Below, piece after piece: positions 17,372-24,723 of a DNA stretch of 37,803 nt; positions within the stretch are counted from its first letter, which is position 1, and each line of letters opens with the position of its first letter. Under the pieces are notes generated by a model. The model had not been told where the DNA came from, did no database searches, and worked only from the letters and a program-made list of their open reading frames with translations. The position numbers and the translations under genes are program-made. The DNA comes from Lewinellaceae bacterium. GTDB lineage: Bacteria > Bacteroidota > Bacteroidia > Chitinophagales > Saprospiraceae. Location of the stretch: contig JACJYM010000018.1 of assembly GCA_020636155.1 (NCBI GenBank), positions 1 to 37,803 of the forward strand, in the 5' to 3' direction.

Positions 17372-18613
17372 ATGAGTAAAAGTACCATAGTTATCATCTT
17401 GACCATCGTCCTGCTTGCAGTCATTTCTATCCCACTTTTTGAGTGGAAAGAAATAGATGACCATAAAGGAAATACTTGGATGGATCTTGACAATAAGAAG
17501 AATAGTGGCCTGTGGCTTTTCCTTCAGTTATTGAAAGATACAAAAGGTGAAAATAATGTTGCGGTCGTGGATAAGCTGAAAGATCTCGAATACGATTCTC
17601 TGAAAAGTAACCTGACGATTATATATTCTTATAATTCAAGTTACGACAATGGAGTTTTAGATACTTTTTTGGCAAAACATCCCTCGACAGACGTTTTGTT
17701 GTTTAATTCACCATATAAATGGTATGAGGATTCTATTTTTTCATTGAGGATTTCGCAGACAACCTTGGCAATAGATTCTAATTCTTTTACTCTCTATCCG
17801 CTAGATCGTGAAGGAATGTATCTCGATTCGATGGAGCTTACTATGTATGCCTATGACTCTGTCAAATATTGGGTCAATATTATCGATCGAGAATTAGAGA
17901 TTCCCTACTTTATAGAATTTAATCCAAACGAGGATTTCATAATCACCAAATATGATGAAATAATTTTTGGAAAGTATCCCGATAGCACTCGATCGATATA
18001 TTACCACACCTTGCCTACCCTTTTCATTAATGAATATCTGGCGACTCCTACGGGTAAAAAGCATTTTGAATACGTGATTTCTGAGCTTGATTATGATAAA
18101 TATACCCTTTTAGAATTGCCTTCCTATCAATATGATGCTCCAGATTTTGAAAAAAATTACTTTCAATTCATCTTCAATAACAAAGGCATGAAGATGGCCT
18201 ATTTGATTTTCTTAATCAGTTTGATATTGGCATTTATTTTTAAAGGAAAGAGAAAGCAAAAAGTGGTGCCTTTGATAAAAGAAAAAAAGAATACGAGTAT
18301 TGAGTTTATTCAGATATTGGCAGATCTTCACCAGTCTCAAGACTCTCCCATTAAGCTTGTCCGTAAAATGGAAAAAATATTCTATTACCAAATGAACCAG
18401 AAGTACTATATTCCGGAAAAAACCGAAAACTATGCAGAGAAATTGGCTACTAAGTCAGAAATACCTTTAAACAAAATTAAATTTGTACTGGCTTGGTTTG
18501 AAAAAGCTAAGACCATGTCATACGTGAACGACCAAGATATAAGCAGCATTTCATACGAGCTAGAAAAAATATTTAATCATCAAAAAAATTACAGGGATGG
18601 AAGACCAATTTAA
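17372..18613 (+). CDS. DUF4350-type membrane protein of the MoxR module
   Basis: 413 residues. An N-terminal membrane anchor (about 4-24) is followed by 'KNSGLWLFLQLLKD' and a GATase-like alpha/beta extracytoplasmic domain ('LTIIYSYNSSYDNGVLDTFL') as in DUF4350. A second helix ('MAYLIFLISLILAFIFKGKRKQK', in two parts 'MAYLIFLISLILAFIF' and 'KGKRKQK', near 272-294) leads to a cytoplasmic C-terminal domain. It sits in the normal DUF4129-DUF4350-MoxR order, and its last 17 bases overlap the MoxR start, implying translational coupling. Function unknown beyond the module context. Confidence 0.82.
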   Translation: MSKSTIVIILTIVLLAVISIPLFEWKEIDDHKGNTWMDLDNKKNSGLWLFLQLLKDTKGENNVAVVDKLKDLEYDSLKSNLTIIYSYNSSYDNGVLDTFLAKHPSTDVLLFNSPYKWYEDSIFSLRISQTTLAIDSNSFTLYPLDREGMYLDSMELTMYAYDSVKYWVNIIDRELEIPYFIEFNPNEDFIITKYDEIIFGKYPDSTRSIYYHTLPTLFINEYLATPTGKKHFEYVISELDYDKYTLLELPSYQYDAPDFEKNYFQFIFNNKGMKMAYLIFLISLILAFIFKGKRKQKVVPLIKEKKNTSIEFIQILADLHQSQDSPIKLVRKMEKIFYYQMNQKYYIPEKTENYAEKLATKSEIPLNKIKFVLAWFEKAKTMSYVNDQDISSISYELEKIFNHQKNYRDGRPI

Positions 18614-19631
18614 TAATGTAAATGAAGAAGAAGAAATCCAATTGCCACAAGAAGAACCTGCCAATGAATTCCACGGAAATACTAAATTGCGAGAATTCCA
18701 AATGGAAGTAGAGCAAGTCAAAAATGAATGTTCAAAAATTATAGTTGGTAATGAAAACCTTATCGAATTAATGCTGGCAGCCTTGCTTTCAGGAGGTCAT
18801 ATTCTTCTGGAAGGTGTTCCCGGTATAGCTAAAACTCTCTCCGCCAAAGTCGTTGCAAAATCCATAGACTGTGATTTCAGCAGAATACAATTCACTCCCG
18901 ATTTATTGCCTGCTGACGTTACCGGCACTTCGATATATCAGATGGATAAGGGTAAATTCAAATTTGAACGGGGCCCCATTTTTAGCAATATTGTGCTTAT
19001 TGATGAGATTAATAGATCTCCTGCAAAAACACAAGCCGCCCTGTTTGAAGTGATGGAAGAGAAACAAATAACCCACGACGGAACCACATATCAAATGGAT
19101 TTCCCATTTATGGTCATCGCCACTCAAAATCCGATAGATCAAGAAGGTACGTACCGATTGCCTGAAGCACAATTGGACAGATTTTTAATGAAAATCAATC
19201 TCGGATATCCAAGCCATCAAGAAGAAGAACAAATACTGTATCGATTTCAAAACACCATTGATGTAATATCACTTGACCATATCAATAAAGTACTGAGTAG
19301 AAGCAGTCTGAAGCACTTACAAGAAACGATTGCATCGCAACACATCAGTGAACAGATCATATCGTACATTACGCAGCTTATACTATCCACTCGAAATCAC
19401 CCCAAAGTCTATCTTGGAGGGTCTCCTCGGGCAAGTCTGGCAGTCCTAAAAACGGCCAAAGTCATGGCGGCCATAGCTGGTCGAGAATTTGTCATACCAG
19501 ATGATGTCAAATACGTACTGCCTTACGTTCTGAATCACCGTATCATCCTTACACCAGATGCAGAAATGGAAGGCATTACAAGCTTTGATGTCATCAATGA
19601 AATCATAAAAACCATTGACATTCCTAGATAG
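18597..19631 (+). CDS. MoxR-family AAA+ ATPase
   Basis: 344 residues. Walker A is 'GVPGIAKT' (73-80) and Walker B 'IVLIDEINR' (132-140) with catalytic Glu137. The helix-2 insert 'FTPDLLPADVTGTSIY' follows Walker A, and sensor 1 is in 'MVIATQNPIDQEGTYRLPEAQLDRF' (split: 'MVIATQNPIDQEG' and 'TYRLPEAQLDRF'). MoxR ATPases act as chaperone-like remodelers with VWA-domain partners; the DUF58 gene 33 bases downstream supplies a VWA-like fold. This is the only clear ATP-driven component of the module. The start overlaps the DUF4350 gene. Confidence 0.95.
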   Translation: MEDQFNNVNEEEEIQLPQEEPANEFHGNTKLREFQMEVEQVKNECSKIIVGNENLIELMLAALLSGGHILLEGVPGIAKTLSAKVVAKSIDCDFSRIQFTPDLLPADVTGTSIYQMDKGKFKFERGPIFSNIVLIDEINRSPAKTQAALFEVMEEKQITHDGTTYQMDFPFMVIATQNPIDQEGTYRLPEAQLDRFLMKINLGYPSHQEEEQILYRFQNTIDVISLDHINKVLSRSSLKHLQETIASQHISEQIISYITQLILSTRNHPKVYLGGSPRASLAVLKTAKVMAAIAGREFVIPDDVKYVLPYVLNHRIILTPDAEMEGITSFDVINEIIKTIDIPR

Positions 19632-19664
19632 ATTAAAATGATTTTTTGAATTAATGATGATTAG

Positions 19665-20987
19665 ATGAAGTCAGTATTCTTAGGTGAGTGGTTTTTTTAT
19701 GGTTGCTGGATCTTGGTCGGTGTTTTTGCATTGTCCTATAGTGTACCCGTGTTATACAATTTGGGGCTGATATTATTGGTAATATTTATCATCTTAGTAA
19801 TTTTTGAATTATTCCAATGTCGCCATTGGGCATCAAAGCTAAAAGTAACTCGTAATATTGCACCTCAACTTTCTATGAGTGATGAGCAATATATCAAATA
19901 CACGGTGACAAATGAAAATTCGAAGAAAATCTATGTTACACTTTTTGACGAATATCCAGAACAGCTCCAATTGCGTGATGATGCCATCCAATTGCTGATT
20001 GAAGGCAAAGAGGAAGAGGAGTTGAAAATTGGTATCAGACCCAACACTCGCGGACAGTACAATTTTGGAAATATCAACGCCATGATTCGATCCACTTTAA
20101 AACTCATCGAATGGAGAAAAATTTTCCCGGCAGAAACTGTCTGTGAGGTTTATCCCTCATTCATACAAATGAAAAATTACGAGTTACAACTCAATATGCT
20201 TACCGCAAGCCTCACTGGAATCAGAAAAATAAGGCAGATAGGTGAAAATGATGAATTCGAACACATCATGAACTACAAACAGGGTGATAACATCAAATCA
20301 ATAAACTGGAAAGCGACCTCTCGTAAAGGTGAGCTCATGGTCAATCATTTCGAAAACACAAAATCCCAAATGGTGTATTGTATCATTGACAAAGGGCGGA
20401 GTATGGAGATGCCATTTTTTGGACTGTCATTGCTTGATTATGCCATCAACACTTGTCTCACCATCTCTAATATTGTATTAAAAAAATATGATAAAATAGG
20501 TATGTTGAGTTTTGACAAAAATGTGGATACACGGATTTCAGCGTCTGACATTCAGAACCAAATCAATCGGATTTCTAAAGCCCTATACAATCAGCAAACA
20601 GCATTCAGCGAACCCAATTATGAAAAGCTATATTTCTATATCAGAAATTTCATTAAGAGGAGAAGCATTTTGTTTTTGTTTACGAATTTCGAGCAGACGG
20701 CAGATTTTGAGAGAAACCTACCCTATCTTAAAGCATTGAATAAAATGCATTTGCTCATTGTCATTTTCTTTAAAAACACAGAAATTGAAAAGAATTTAAT
20801 TCCTATTCCGACTAAAATGAACAATATCTACTACAATGTCATCAGTCGGGAAGCGATCATCGAAAAGGAAAAACTCGTAGATGTGCTAAAATTGCACGGC
20901 ATTCAAGCCATTCTGACTGATCCAAAATCACTCTCTATCAATACGATTAACAAGTATTTGGAAATCAAGGCAAAAAGAATGATGTAG
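19665..20987 (+). CDS. DUF58 (VWA-like) membrane-anchored protein
   Basis: 440 residues. Two N-terminal membrane helices (about 8-50) are followed by a beta-rich region with 'IRPNTRGQYNFGNINAMIRS', then the DUF58 core 'EFEHIMNYKQGDNIKSINWK' and 'ATSRKGELMVNHFENTKSQM', and a VWA-like start 'VYCIIDKGRSMEM'. The latter keeps a D-x-(G/S)-x-S style pattern like a metal-ion site, with Lys in the second place. It is the last gene of the rightward operon and the likely MoxR partner. Confidence 0.93.
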   Translation: MKSVFLGEWFFYGCWILVGVFALSYSVPVLYNLGLILLVIFIILVIFELFQCRHWASKLKVTRNIAPQLSMSDEQYIKYTVTNENSKKIYVTLFDEYPEQLQLRDDAIQLLIEGKEEEELKIGIRPNTRGQYNFGNINAMIRSTLKLIEWRKIFPAETVCEVYPSFIQMKNYELQLNMLTASLTGIRKIRQIGENDEFEHIMNYKQGDNIKSINWKATSRKGELMVNHFENTKSQMVYCIIDKGRSMEMPFFGLSLLDYAINTCLTISNIVLKKYDKIGMLSFDKNVDTRISASDIQNQINRISKALYNQQTAFSEPNYEKLYFYIRNFIKRRSILFLFTNFEQTADFERNLPYLKALNKMHLLIVIFFKNTEIEKNLIPIPTKMNNIYYNVISREAIIEKEKLVDVLKLHGIQAILTDPKSLSINTINKYLEIKAKRMM

Positions 20988-20988
20988 C

Positions 20989-21213
20989 TTAAACCACCCC
21001 AACTATGATATTAAATATCACTTGAATAACTTTAAATTCGTCCAATTCACTAGACCAATTATTCATTTCCAACTTTATTTCTTGATTGGTGTTTACAGAG
21101 TTATCCGTGTAGGTTTTGTCCACATGATTTAGAAAAATATATGAAGATATACTACAAAAACACAAGAACCCGAAAAGGATGTTTTTGTACTTTGAATTGA
21201 GTGATTTCGCCAT
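20989..21213 (-). CDS. Small single-pass membrane protein, unknown
   Basis: 74 residues starting at ATG 21213. The only clear feature is an N-terminal helix at about 12-29 ('ILFGFLCFCSISSYIFLNHV') after a lysine-containing start, followed by a polar region. The 'GFxxFxxISSYIFLNHV' pattern is one I associate with short conserved Bacteroidota hypotheticals, but I cannot name a family. It ends 1 base from the DUF58 stop (convergent) and is divergent from the hydrolase gene at 21336. Confidence 0.55.
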   Translation of the reverse strand: MAKSLNSKYKNILFGFLCFCSISSYIFLNHVDKTYTDNSVNTNQEIKLEMNNWSSELDEFKVIQVIFNIIVGVV

Positions 21214-21335
21214 CGATTAGTATTTTATTCTTAAATTGTTAGACAAGAGAACTTTTTATTGGTTGCATTTACGAGTTCTAAAACGTTAAAATTATGTTAT
21301 TAGTTTCATTAAAAAAATAATTATTTTCGATTCAG

Positions 21336-22145
21336 ATGCCCTCAAAATATTCCAAATTCAAAAAAGTGCTTCGAATACTAACCTTTAGCCTAGTTGGAAT
21401 CTATGTTATATCGGCTACTACACTCTATTTTTATCAAGACAAACTCATTTTCAAAGGATGGAAATTAGATAAAGATTTTCAGTGTCAGATTGGCACAGAA
21501 ATTAAAATATCTGGCGAAGATGGCAACCAATTAAGCTGCCTCTATGTCAATCAAAAAAATCCAAAAGGCATCATTATTTATTTCCACGGAAATCGAGGAA
21601 ACCTCAAAAGGTGTACGTATCAAGCGCAACAATTTTTAGTGCCAAATTATGATTTAATCATGCCCGATTATCGAGGATATGGAAATTCCGAAGGCAAAAT
21701 CGAATCTCAAGATCAACTTTTTAATGATGCACAGGCCATTTATGATTATGTTAAAAATAAATTTGACGAAAAGGACATCACCTTAGTTGGATATTCTCTT
21801 GGGACAGGCGTCGTGAGCTATCTCGCTGAGCATAATAATCCCTCAGCACTCTATCTGGTGGCACCATACAAAAGCCTGATAGATGTCAAGGATGATTTAG
21901 GTATTCCTGTTCCTGATTTTTTAGTGAAATTTCCGCTGGAGACATACAAGAGAATTAAAAATATCAATTGTCCAATATATATTTTCCATAGCCCCTCAGA
22001 TCAATTACTTCCGTACGATTCATCATACGAGATGTACCAACAGAATAGGGAAAGAATTAAGTTTTTCACACTTAATGGTGACAGTCATGCAAGTACGATT
22101 TTTAACAATAAGATAAAGCAAATAATCAGTGCTAATCTGAATTAA
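21336..22145 (+). CDS. Membrane-anchored alpha/beta serine hydrolase (ABHD13/YfhR-like)
   Basis: 269 residues. An N-terminal helix (about 13-31) is followed by a full alpha/beta-hydrolase core: oxyanion region 'IIYFHGNRGNL', 'MPDYRGYGNSEG', nucleophile elbow 'GYSLGTG' with Ser near 152, acid 'HSPSDQLLPY' and catalytic His in 'LNGDSHAS' near the end. This matches the COG1073/ABHD13-like group of membrane-associated esterases or peptidases of unknown substrate. It stands alone on its strand, and its 3' end faces trpS 26 bases away. Confidence 0.9.
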   Translation: MPSKYSKFKKVLRILTFSLVGIYVISATTLYFYQDKLIFKGWKLDKDFQCQIGTEIKISGEDGNQLSCLYVNQKNPKGIIIYFHGNRGNLKRCTYQAQQFLVPNYDLIMPDYRGYGNSEGKIESQDQLFNDAQAIYDYVKNKFDEKDITLVGYSLGTGVVSYLAEHNNPSALYLVAPYKSLIDVKDDLGIPVPDFLVKFPLETYKRIKNINCPIYIFHSPSDQLLPYDSSYEMYQQNRERIKFFTLNGDSHASTIFNNKIKQIISANLN

Positions 22146-22171
22146 CTATTGCTACAAAAAATTCTTGTGTA

Positions 22172-23176
22172 CTAAAACTTCACATTCGCCAATCCCGTAA
22201 GGTCTTTGACTTCTCTGATCGTTTCTTGTGCTACTTTTCGAATTTCGGCTGATGAGGCTTTTATTTGGTCTTTGATTTCCCTTTTTTGAGCATTCAATTC
22301 CTGTCTATTCATAATAAACCGTGATTTCATCTCATTGATGGCTTTAGCAGTTTCTTCCTTTAGGGAAGAATACATTAATCTTCCATCTTGAAAATCCTGA
22401 ATCAAGGTATTGTGAGCCTCTACGCCGCCAGACATTTTTAACATCAAAAACAAATTTTCGACTCCATCACTCATCTTGCCCGGTTCGTTATCACCGGTAT
22501 CGGTCACCGCTGATTTGATTTTCTTTGTCGTCACTGCTTCCTCCTCAAATAGCCCAATGGAATGCTTTTCGCCGGCACTTTTACTCATCTTGCGAGATGG
22601 GTCCGCCGTAGACCGAATCTTCAATGCTTCTGTATATAATGCTTCGGGCAATATAAAATATTCTTTTCCTACCTGCCCATTAAATCGCTGCGCAATGTCT
22701 CTCGTCAGTTCTAAATGTTGTTCTTGATCTTTCCCTATCGGGACGTAATCCGCCTTGTAGAGCAATATATCAGCACTCTGCAACACAGGATAGTCCAATA
22801 ATCCAGCCGAGATATAGTCGTCTTTAGATTTTTCCGCCATTTGGAGGCTCTTATCTTTAAACTGTGTCATACGGGTCAATTGTCCATAAGAACAAAAGCA
22901 ATTTAATATCCAGCACAATTCTGCATGCTCTGGTATCAAACTCTGAATAAAAAGGTTTTCCGGCTTAATCCCCACTGCCATAAGATTCATCACAAGATCC
23001 CAGGTGTTTTGCCTCAATTTCGCAGGATTATAAGGCATGGTCATCGCATGATAATCTACGATTCCAAAAAAACAACGATAATTTTCTTGCAATTTAACCC
23101 AATTGCTTACCGCACCGAAATAGTTTCCTAGATGCATATCCCCTGTTGGTTGAATTGCTGATAATACGGACTTCAT
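22172..23176 (-). CDS. trpS: Tryptophanyl-tRNA synthetase
   Basis: 334 residues from ATG 23176 ('MKSVLSAIQPTGDMHLGNYF'). A longer frame begins at 23221, but that would overlap the ridA end by 32 bases and add residues not seen in the family, so the ATG 13 bases after the ridA stop is preferred. It is a class I synthetase charging tRNA-Trp. The HIGH-type motif is in 'TGDMHLGNYFGA' and the KMSKS loop is in 'SRKMSKSAGEK'. Probably cotranscribed with ridA. Confidence 0.97.
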   Translation of the reverse strand: MKSVLSAIQPTGDMHLGNYFGAVSNWVKLQENYRCFFGIVDYHAMTMPYNPAKLRQNTWDLVMNLMAVGIKPENLFIQSLIPEHAELCWILNCFCSYGQLTRMTQFKDKSLQMAEKSKDDYISAGLLDYPVLQSADILLYKADYVPIGKDQEQHLELTRDIAQRFNGQVGKEYFILPEALYTEALKIRSTADPSRKMSKSAGEKHSIGLFEEEAVTTKKIKSAVTDTGDNEPGKMSDGVENLFLMLKMSGGVEAHNTLIQDFQDGRLMYSSLKEETAKAINEMKSRFIMNRQELNAQKREIKDQIKASSAEIRKVAQETIREVKDLTGLANVKF

Positions 23177-23189
23177 GCTTAAAGTTTTT

Positions 23190-23570
23190 TTATTTTGCTG
23201 CAATGCAGCTAATTTCGACATTTACGTATTTTGGTAGATTGGCCACTTGAACGAGCTCCCTGGCCGGTGCAGTATCTTCATTGAAATACCGACTATACAC
23301 TGCGTTGATTCTTCCATATTGTTCCATATCACTTACAAAGACACTGCATTTCAACACATTTTCGAATGTCATATCCGCAGCTTCTAGCACGAATGCCAAA
23401 TTTTTCATTACCTGCTCCGTCTCTTCTTCAATATTAGAAATTTTCAAAGTACCCGTCATTTTATCAATGGCAATCTGTCCAGATACGTAAAGCGTTCCAT
23501 TGTACAAAATGGCTTGATTATAAGGCCCTACTGGATCAGGGGCCTTTGGCGAATAAATAATTTTTTTCAT
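23190..23570 (-). CDS. ridA: RidA family enamine/imine deaminase
   Basis: 126 residues, standard length. RidA hydrolyses reactive enamine/imine intermediates released by PLP enzymes such as threonine dehydratase. Signatures: 'SPKAPDPVGPYNQAI' at the N-terminus, 'LYVSGQIAID', 'NVLKCSVFVSDM', and 'APARELVQVANLPK' carrying the conserved substrate-binding Arg, ending 'VEISCIAAK'. The order leftward is rpmF, ridA, trpS; a probable terminator separates rpmF from ridA. Confidence 0.96.
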   Translation of the reverse strand: MKKIIYSPKAPDPVGPYNQAILYNGTLYVSGQIAIDKMTGTLKISNIEEETEQVMKNLAFVLEAADMTFENVLKCSVFVSDMEQYGRINAVYSRYFNEDTAPARELVQVANLPKYVNVEISCIAAK

Positions 23571-23620
23571 GGTGAATAAGGAATCGAGATTATTAAATAC
23601 AATTTACACTATATAAACAC

Positions 23621-23653
23621 AAAAAGCCCCAAAACATATTCATGCAAGGAGCT
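23621..23653 (-). terminator. Probable intrinsic terminator after rpmF
   Basis: On the minus strand AGCTCC (23653-23648) can pair with GGGGCT (23630-23625, including one G-U pair) and is followed by TTTT. The loop contains a second short pairing (GCAT with ATGT). The stem is short, so confidence is moderate. Confidence 0.5.
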
Positions 23654-23679
23654 CAGTGTATTTTTTTTTAAAAGTTAAA

Positions 23680-23886
23680 CTATTCTGAGTCGGTATCTTC
23701 TTCTTCGACTCCGGCAATAACAACTTGTCCTTTGTAGTACATACTGCCTTCGTGCCAATATGCTCTATGGAAAAGGTGAGCTTCCCCTGTAGTTTTACAG
23801 GTAGCAACTGTAGGCGCCGCAGATTTAAAATGCGTTCTTCTCTTTCTTTTTCTTTGCTTTGATACCCTACTCTTCGGATGTGCCAT
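23680..23886 (-). CDS. rpmF: 50S ribosomal protein L32
   Basis: 68 residues: 'MAHPKSRVSKQRKRKRRTHF' then 'CKTTGEAHLFHRAY' and a 'YYKGQVVI' end with an acidic tail. Only one of the Cys positions used by zinc-binding L32 remains, so this is the zinc-independent form usual in Bacteroidota. It lies 31 bases after the DUF177 gene, the widespread yceD-rpmF pair. Confidence 0.98.
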   Translation of the reverse strand: MAHPKSRVSKQRKRKRRTHFKSAAPTVATCKTTGEAHLFHRAYWHEGSMYYKGQVVIAGVEEEDTDSE

Positions 23887-23917
23887 TATTAAATATTTTG
23901 TATGTTTTAATCAAAAA

Positions 23918-24457
23918 TCAATTATCAGTAAAATCCAAGTCTTTGAGTTTGTCCCACATTGCATTTCCAGAGTTATTTTGTTCATTTTCCACGTTGAGTT
24001 TATTCAAAACTTCGAAATCACAAGGTGGGTTTTTCTCTTCATTACAATCGTAAGACTTAATCAAAGGAACACTCAAAAGAACATATTCATAAATCAATTG
24101 GCTTAGATCTAAGCGAGATTCTTCCTTATTCACAAACATGACTTCATCATTATTTGATTCTAAAGTCTCAAAATCTTCTCCCACCAACTTAATATAAAGC
24201 TCAAAATCATTTTCAATCGGCAATTTAATGGAGGCCAGACATCTATCACAAGTCGTATTAACATACCCATGCAATAAAAAACTCAATTCCAATTGATCAA
24301 ATTGCCTGAACAAATTCAATTTTACTTCAACATTACCACCCAATACAATGTCGTTTTCGAAAACATCAAAAAATGCATCGTCCACTACAAAATCATATTC
24401 ATGCTCACCATTGTGAATGCCTTTAATTGGAATAGTAAAATGCTCTTGAATGTCCAT
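23918..24457 (-). CDS. yceD: DUF177 (YceD) family protein, linked to 23S rRNA/ribosome maturation
   Basis: 179 residues. 'CDRCLASIKLPIENDFELYI' is the DUF177 core with its CxxC pair, and 'EKNPPCDFEVL' carries a further Cys near the C-terminus. YceD/DUF177 is nearly always upstream of rpmF and is required for 23S rRNA accumulation in plants and some bacteria (established for the family). The divergent region to the TonB receptor gene (266 bases) must hold its promoter; I cannot place it. Confidence 0.92.
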   Translation of the reverse strand: MDIQEHFTIPIKGIHNGEHEYDFVVDDAFFDVFENDIVLGGNVEVKLNLFRQFDQLELSFLLHGYVNTTCDRCLASIKLPIENDFELYIKLVGEDFETLESNNDEVMFVNKEESRLDLSQLIYEYVLLSVPLIKSYDCNEEKNPPCDFEVLNKLNVENEQNNSGNAMWDKLKDLDFTDN

Positions 24458-24723
24458 CTACCAGAACTTTTTCTAAATGGAGTGCAAAGATAAAATTAAT
24501 ATCCGATATTTCAACAATTAAATTATGTTAATCTTTGAAAATCAAAACAAGACCAGAGAGCGAATACCTCAAATTTTTCACGAAATTAAGTTGTTTTATT
24601 ACATTTAGTTTTAAATCTCGAGGAATAATTAAACTTTTATTTGAAAAAAATTAGAAGCAGTTATATATTTACTAAATTTTTTGAGGAAAATAATTATCTT
24701 TTGTTAGAAAAACTTTGCGATAA

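Noticed and set aside
22172..23221. Longer trpS start at 23221
   Set aside because: It would overlap the ridA end and add non-family residues; ATG 23176 begins exactly at the conserved N-terminus.
23680..23886. Loss of zinc-binding Cys in L32 as an anomaly
   Set aside because: The Cys-poor form is normal for L32 in Bacteroidota.
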